A stretch of 64,000 nt of DNA from Diplolepis rosae. Lineage: Eukaryota > Arthropoda > Insecta > Hymenoptera > Diplolepididae. Shown piece after piece: positions 58,551 to 64,000 of the stretch. Below the pieces are notes generated by a model, which ran no database searches, had not been told where the DNA came from, and worked only from the letters and a program-made list of their open reading frames with translations. The DNA lies in assembly GCA_030998225.1 (NCBI GenBank), contig JAPYXD010000715.1, positions 3,348,001 to 3,412,000 on the forward strand, read 5' to 3'. Each line of letters opens with the position of its first letter. Within the stretch, counting starts at the first letter, position 1. A program made the translations under genes and the position numbers.

Positions 58551-60197
58551 ATGGCCAATTCTAGCGAAGGAAATAGAAGAATTCTTAAACATTCGCAATC
58601 AATGATGGCTAGTAGCTTTAATATGGGCGAATTGTTAAGGAATACGACCCAACTGTTGGCAGGAAATTGTAATGTTTCGAATGGCCAAGATGAGGCATTG
58701 GATTTATCTGTCAATGAAAGAAACACGTCGCACGAATCAATAGACACTGAATCTCTTTGTTCCTCTTTGCGAGTTGATGAAATTGTAGACTAAGATGAGG
58801 AGGATATCGCGGAACTTGATCAAATGTTATTAAAGTTAAAGTCTATCGGCGTTAAAATTAAGAGCGTAGCGAATAATCAGGCGAAGGTTATAAATAAGGT
58901 TAAAAAGAATTCTCAAAAGATATCAGATCTAAAACAAGATACAGCAAAGAAATTTAATGAATTCACGGGATTAATTGTAGATAGAATGGATAGTTCCGAA
59001 CAGATGCAAAAGGCCGAATGCGATTATAAAAAATTGGAATTAGAAAAGAGTATTAGACAAGTAGAGGCGAAAGTGAATACCCTAGGTGAGACTTCCGAGG
59101 AACTTCACTGTTTAAGTGGAGATCTAATCGCTAAAAAAATGGTACACGAAAAAAGGATTAAACATCTGAAAGACCGCCAGTTTGTTTTGGAAAATAGATT
59201 GCAGAGAAACCTGGGTAGTTCTTCGGCAGTCTCACCATGGTTAAATAAATATCCAATGCCTAAATTTTCGGGGCATAAGCGCGAAAGGCCAATGCGATTT
59301 TTAAAAGATTTCGAGCGTTACATTAGCGCTATTGATATAAGTACTAATGATTTTAATTATGTAATTTACGCCTGCTTAGAAGGTATAGCGAGAGAATGGT
59401 GGGAACTGGTCTCTCAAAATGATGAAAATGTTAACACTTTTAGGGAAAAATTAATCAAAAAATATTGGAATAAGAATGTATGCTTCCAGATTAGCTCTGC
59501 ATTGCAATTTGGAAGATTCATTCCCAATAATAATTTATCAAGAGCTGAATACGCCATAAAAATGATGAACAATGCAAAAGACTTGATCCCACCACCCTCT
59601 GAAAACGAAATTGTATCAAAATTATCCAGGCATTTTAATGATGATATTAGAACGGCCATTATCATCAGAAATGTTAAAACTTTCGAAACTTTAATAGAAC
59701 TGCTTGACGCATTCGATCAAGCAGGCCCTTCTAACGCCAGTTCTGGCAATAATGGCCACAGTTTGGGTCAAAATCATAGATCCTATCCAGATGTGTATGG
59801 AGGGATACAATCTTCTAATCAGAATAATTTTAGAGCTCGTAATTTTGCCCCAAATCAAAATAGAAATAATTTTGGAGCAACGGGAAATTTTGCTCAACAA
59901 TATAGAGATTTTAATTATGATCGTGGGAACGGTTTTGCCAGCAATAATTATAGAAACAATAATTTTGCTTCATCTAATAACATGGCTCGTTTCGAAGGGC
60001 ACAATAATGCTCCCATGAGCCGTCCTGGCACAAACCGGGCCCATGATAATAATAGGCGTGATGTGCAAGATAGAAGTTATAATCCTAGGCCAAGTGGCAA
60101 CGGATTTGTCCAGAACAGTGTATATCAACGACGCGAAAATGTGAGTCCCCCGAATACGGGGCCTATGAGTCTGGACGATCTCAAGGCGGGAACGTAA
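58551..60197 (+). pseudogene. Gypsy-like gag with one internal stop
   Basis: One frame from ATG 58551 (MANSSEGNRRILK) to TAA 60195-60197 is interrupted only by TAA 58791-58793. A coiled-coil-rich section follows (about residues 90-220). Then comes the retrotransposon capsid domain (MPKFSGHKRERPMRFLKDFE, ACLEGIAREWW, FREKLIKKYWN). A long Asn/Arg/Gly-rich tail without zinc knuckles completes it. It would form the particle that packages element RNA. The remaining frame is clean, so the stop may be recent, or translation may start again downstream at ATG 58824. Confidence 0.85.
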
Positions 60198-61140
60198 AGT
60201 GCGGGCGGTTGCTAACGTGCCAAGAGAAATGCAAGGGCGTAGCAACGAAAATTTAAATGCTTTAAATAATTGCGAACCTGAAATTTCGAATCTTACAAAT
60301 AATGTTGAAACAACTAATAACCAGGGAAACTAGATAGCCCTGGGCAGTCAAATGTTAATATATTAGAGGCAATCCCAGGGCCTAATATTATAAAAAGACC
60401 TCTAGATTTAGATGTGAGAAAAGATTTATTAGAATATGAAAACTGCGAAATTGTTGAAAATGTCGATAAATGCCCGAAGATTTTTGTAAAAATTCAGGGC
60501 GTTATAACTGAGGCGCTCATCGACACAGGCAGTGAAATAACATGTATTTCGGAAAACTTCTACGAAAACAATAAAAATAAGATCAAAAATTGTAAAATGT
60601 TGCCAATCGTCGGCGCAAGCGTCGTAGGTGCCACAGGTGTTAAACCTATAAAATTGAAGCATCAAATATATGCAGATTTAAATGTAAACAATGAAACGTA
60701 TTCTTGCGTATTTATAATAGTTCCAAAATTGAACAAAAATTGTATTATGGGAATTGATGTACTTAAGAAGTTAAAAGGAAGGATTAATATAGAAGAAAAT
60801 TATGTTACACTACGAAATGAAGATAAAGAATTAAAAATTGAATTTATAAATAATGAAGAAAAATGCATTCGGGTAATCCATGAAATAAATATGGAGCCCG
60901 GCGAAAATTTAACAGATATTGATTCACAAGACTTCGCAAATGAAAGCAATCATCCAGAGAAATATGAAGAATTTAGCAACGTGAGAGAATACGACGAAAT
61001 TGAAGAAAAATACTGCATAACGGATGCGGAAATCGATGAAAAAGTGGCAAAATGTGAACTGCTCACCGGCGAAGAGAAGAAGTTCTGGGAGGTTTTAAAA
61101 AAATATAAGGACATATTTTCGAGATTTTGTCCTCAACGGT
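60198..61140 (+). pseudogene. Gypsy-like protease and start of RT region, truncated
   Basis: The main frame begins upstream of 60414, with a shift near 60330. The protease has ALIDTGSEITCISENFY (catalytic DTG) and NCIMGIDVLKKLKG (the hydrophobic-G motif that pairs with it). An acidic linker leads to TGEEKKFWEVLKKYKDIFSR, which normally precedes the RT domain. Homology ends near 61130, and unrelated non-coding sequence follows, so RT, RNase H and integrase are deleted. Confidence 0.85.
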
Positions 61141-61976
61141 CTAGGGAATTTTTATTTACTTTATTTTTTTTAGCACGCGACAGCGGGAGGTGAAATGGGG
61201 GAAAGGCTTTCTCATCATCGTCGCGCGGTGTGCTTTCGCTTTTGAGTGCACGTCAATTTTTAAACGCTTCCACGGGACGAAATATGCCACCTTTTGAAAT
61301 TTGAAAGACATCGTCATAATTGCGAGAATATTATCTTTCTTCCGATACCGATTTCCAATCTTAAAACGGTCGCGAAAATGGGGATAAGGCCGTGTATGAA
61401 ATTCTTAATTTATTGATTTAATTGGACTCGATCGCGGTCGCTAGTTGAGGCGCGCGCATATTAATTAAGGGGGGAAATTATTAAAGAGGTGGAAAACCGA
61501 GGTAACGTGCTTGGTTGCGGATCCTCAAATTTCAGTCCGGTTCCGCACGTGGAAAAGGTGAGAACTTATCACTCTCCGCGGCGATTATTTGGACGCTATA
61601 TTAGATCAGAGCTCATAGTCAGGTGACGTGCATTTTAGCATCACCGCACCTGACTATTGGAGAATCTGATCGTCTATGTTTACCCATCCCCCTTTTTCAG
61701 ATAGGGATTTGCAGGCTCCGGTTTTTTTTCATTTTTTGGCTTTTGTTTATTTATTTGTCTCAGCCGCGTTCTGCTCAAATTTTAGTCAAGGTTTTTTTTT
61801 TTACGGTAGTGACTTCCGATATCGGCGGATTACCAGGGGATCAATTTTATTCGGATTTTAACGGATTCGTCCTCCAATTCTTGAGCAACTAGTACCCGTT
61901 GACTCACCCCGTGTGAGAAATTGGGAACGTTGCTCTCCTTCTGAGATTATTTTTTTTCTTAACCAAAATTGTTGAT

Positions 61977-62195
61977 CAGGTGCCGTAGCCCTTAGGGCAC
62001 TTTACCTGTGAGGCAAAATATTTTATATTTTTTTTTCTTGGTCTCTTGCCAGTTAAATTGTTGATCAGGTGCCGTAGCCCCTTAGGGCGCTTTACCTGGG
62101 AGACAACATTCTCGTCTTTCCTATTTTTATTAGTTTTTAATTTTATGAACTCAATTGTGGATCTAGTGCCGTAGCCCTCTGGGGCACTTTACTAG
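61977..62195 (+). repeat. Three tandem hairpins with paired base changes
   Basis: Copies lie at 61977-62008, 62066-62098 and 62163-62195, about 90-97 bp apart. Each has an outer stem, GTGCCGTAGCCC, a short loop, GGGC and CTTT. The outer stem is CAGGT/ACCTG in copies 1 and 2 and CTAGT/ACTAG in copy 3, so changes are matched on both sides. In copy 2 GGCAC becomes GGCGC, which keeps a G-U pair with GTGCC. Confidence 0.8.
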
Positions 62196-62280
62196 TGAAA
62201 CGTTCTTCCTTACCTCCGGAGAATTGGAACATGAATCCGCCGGTATTGCGGGTATTTTGCGGGAAGGTTTTTTTTTCTTT

Positions 62281-62404
62281 GAAAATTAAGAAGTTGAACG
62301 CATCTTCCATTGCACATGATGATAATACCTGTGAGTGTAAGCCTGAGTGCTTCTAGTCACCACAGGGTTCTGATGCCGTAAATTGGAAGATTTCTTTAAT
62401 TTTC
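62281..62404 (+). other. Long hairpin
   Basis: Nested complementary blocks: GAAAATTAA (62281) with TTAATTTTC (62396), ATCTTCCA (62302) with TGGAAGAT (62384), CCTGTG (62328) with CACAGG (62361). Confidence 0.65.
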
Positions 62405-62806
62405 AATGAGTAAATATATAGAATTTTTTTTGTCTTTTGGAGTTTCGCAGGGTGGGAAACACAAATGTAGAAACATACGAAATTGAAGTTGAAATGAGCC
62501 TGGAAGTCAACCATAATATTATTTTCAGGTGTAGGGAAAACCCAAAAATTAAACCGTGTGTTTGAAGGCGCAACTGCGCGAAATTTTAGCGTTTACTAAT
62601 TAAAATTTTTTTTAATGGTTTTTAGATTCTCAAAAATCCAATATCACGGGCAATATATCCGACGATTCCTCCGTTTTATTTTGCTCACTCGGAAAAACTG
62701 AAAATCGTGAGTTTCTTTGCCGTTCTTACTCTTAAAATAAAGAATAAAAACTCGCGAAATTTTCACCCTTCGTGTGACCAACACATAGATTATAAAGGGA
62801 CAATTT

Positions 62807-62988
62807 TGATCCAAAATAGGGCAAAATTGCTGCTCAAAAATTTAGTAAATTAAGGTAATTAAAAATTGCCGATTTGAAATATAATCTCGGACTCAGAGAG
62901 CGAGACTTTTGACCTAATCAGAAGAAAAATAGATTTATAAATGTTTGAAAATCGATAAATTAATGATCGAAAAGGTCGAAATGTTTCA
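62807..62988 (+). repeat. 3' LTR (shared part)
   Basis: Matches 57507-57688 with 3 differences. The 29 bases before it (TGACCAACACATAGATTATA onward) are unlike the first 29 of the 5' LTR, although they also start with TGA and have the same length. Confidence 0.85.
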
Positions 62989-63665
62989 TTACAAATCATA
63001 TGAGTGGTCTATCTGTTGCGATTTTAAAGTCATAAGGATAATTCTTGTGTTTCAATTTGGCTATAAAAAAAATTTTTGCTTTTTATGCACCTGGGGCAGC
63101 AGAGCACGAGACCAAAATTATAATGTTAATGTTTGGCCAAACAGAAAGACGTTAGAACCAGGAAATAGGAACGTTTCTCAAAGACCACTGGTTGATCCTC
63201 AACAAATATTACTACCACCATTATATGAGAAGCTCGGAATCGTAAAAAATTTTGTCGAAGCGAAAGATAAAAACGGAGAAGGTTTTCGCTTCTTGAAAAG
63301 AAAATTCCCTAAGCTTAGTGAAGCCAAAATCGAGGAAGGAGTTTTTCAAGGACCACAAATCCGACAACTAATGTTGTACTGTTAATTCGAAAAGAGCTTG
63401 ACTGACCTCGAGAGACAAACTTGGTTATCAGTGAAAGCTCTTATGAACAATGTCTTGGGGAACACGAAATCCAGAAACTACAAACACCTGGTGAACACTA
63501 TGCTGCAGAACTTCTAGGAAATGCATTAACGAATTTCATTAAGAAGTCGCTGAAATCGAAAAGAGGTACCGAGGTAAGTGGAGTTTGAACGCTTTAGCAG
63601 ACTACTGCTGGAGTCTCATTACTGATAAACCAAATGCTTATCATCGTTGAGCATACAAGAGAAAA
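62989..63665 (+). pseudogene. Relic of an uncharacterised transposon-associated gene
   Basis: Open to a stop at 63383-63385, with YKSYEWSICCDFKVIRIILV, FCFLCTWGSRARDQNYNVNV, WPNRKTLEPGNRNV, LLPPLYEKLGIVKNFV and GVFQGPQIRQLM. Further downstream in broken frames come EIEKRYRGKWSLNALADYCW and DKPNAYHR. I recall this motif series (LWP..L.PG..NV...LPPLH.KLG..KNFV) from long unnamed arthropod proteins of transposon character. The upstream part is cut off exactly at the 3' LTR. Confidence 0.65.
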
Positions 63666-64000
63666 AGTTCTTAGCCAGTAGTAGCAGCTTATAATCATTT
63701 TTCGACAGGAGTAAACAACCAATAATAAAGAAGGTATATTTTAAACATTGTAAATACTGTAAACTCTGTGAATATTGTAAATATTGTAAATATTGCAAAT
63801 ACTGTAGTCTTTAATGGAATAAAATACAAGAAACAGTACAATAATTCGCCTCAATTACTTGTAAGCCGCCAGGCAACTCTATAGAAGGAGACAACTTCTC
63901 TGCTATATATCATTCGAACAGTTACAGCTGGGACAATAAATTTTCCTGAAATTTTTTCTGTATCAAAAAAAGAAGGGACTTACATGAAGTTGACTATATA
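63666..64000. repeat. Short-period repeat and unassigned end
   Basis: TATTGTAAA-like 9-bp units run from about 63744 to 63806. The rest to the window edge is unassigned. Confidence 0.5.

Larger units (their letters stand above)
61141..62806 (+). other. Non-coding 3' half of the LTR element with RNA-like hairpins
   Basis: No coding frame. It contains three tandem hairpins (61977-62195), a long hairpin (62281-62404) and a purine-rich ATAAAGGGA just before the 3' LTR that could serve as polypurine tract. It appears to replace pol. Confidence 0.7.
57474..62988 (+). mobile_element. Young non-autonomous Gypsy-like LTR element
   Basis: TTAC flanks both sides (57470-57473 and 62989-62992), a 4-bp target duplication. 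LTRs of about 215 bp differ at only 3 of 182 aligned bases in the shared part. A tRNA-Lys-type primer site follows the 5' LTR. The interior has gag and protease, only the first residues of the RT region, then about 1.7 kb of non-coding DNA with hairpins. Integrase and RNase H are absent. Close LTR identity implies recent movement, so an autonomous relative probably supplies the missing proteins. Confidence 0.85.

Overview
The window is eukaryotic, AT-rich and dominated by transposable elements. The families (mariner and Tc1 elements, hAT-like, piggyBac-like, R1/LOA-type LINEs, Penelope-like and Gypsy-type retroelements) point to an arthropod, most likely an insect. The order cannot be fixed from sequence alone. 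There are no bacterial operons, phage genes or CRISPR arrays. Most long reading frames belong to mobile elements or occur by chance.

The only host gene I can support lies on the minus strand. Two exons of the SKI-complex TPR protein SKIC3 (TTC37), at 39690-40009 and 11687-11983, join in phase across a 27.7-kb intron (11984-39689). The intron is packed with nested transposons. The remaining exons are not visible here.

Layout. 564-2095: decayed mariner. 2487-7514: Gypsy-type LTR element on the minus strand with decayed gag and pol. 11687-11983: SKIC3 exon. 12425-22030: a Gypsy gag-protease relic split by a 7.8-kb non-coding giant inverted repeat (12783-20552). 22198-22640: Tc1 relic. 24522-25389: internally deleted mariner. 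25869-28482: hAT-like transposon with an 8-bp target duplication and a two-exon transposase relic. 30201-33506: LINE beside a mariner end. 36243-37492: nearly full mariner. 38742-39296: piggyBac-type MITE. 39690-40009: SKIC3 exon.

To the right of the gene: 43212-46950 is a foldback element holding a Tc1 element, which itself holds a mariner fragment. 47975-48850 is a mariner/R1 chimera. 49440-50330 is a tandem array carrying a TTAA MITE. 51170-54730 is a Penelope-like element with inverted ends, interrupted by a complete ORF1-only LINE derivative, and one junction is duplicated perfectly in tandem (276 bp). 55290-55650 is a 5'-truncated LINE tail. 57003-57473 is a foldback. 57474-62988 is a young non-autonomous Gypsy-like element with gag and protease but no reverse transcriptase or integrase. 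62989-63650 is a relic of another transposon-associated gene.

The most unusual structures are the giant palindrome, three tandem hairpins with paired base changes inside the young LTR element, the asymmetric LTR end of that element, and the hAT-like element whose boundaries connect a poorly named transposase family to 8-bp target duplications. All family assignments come from reading motifs by eye; no database search was run.
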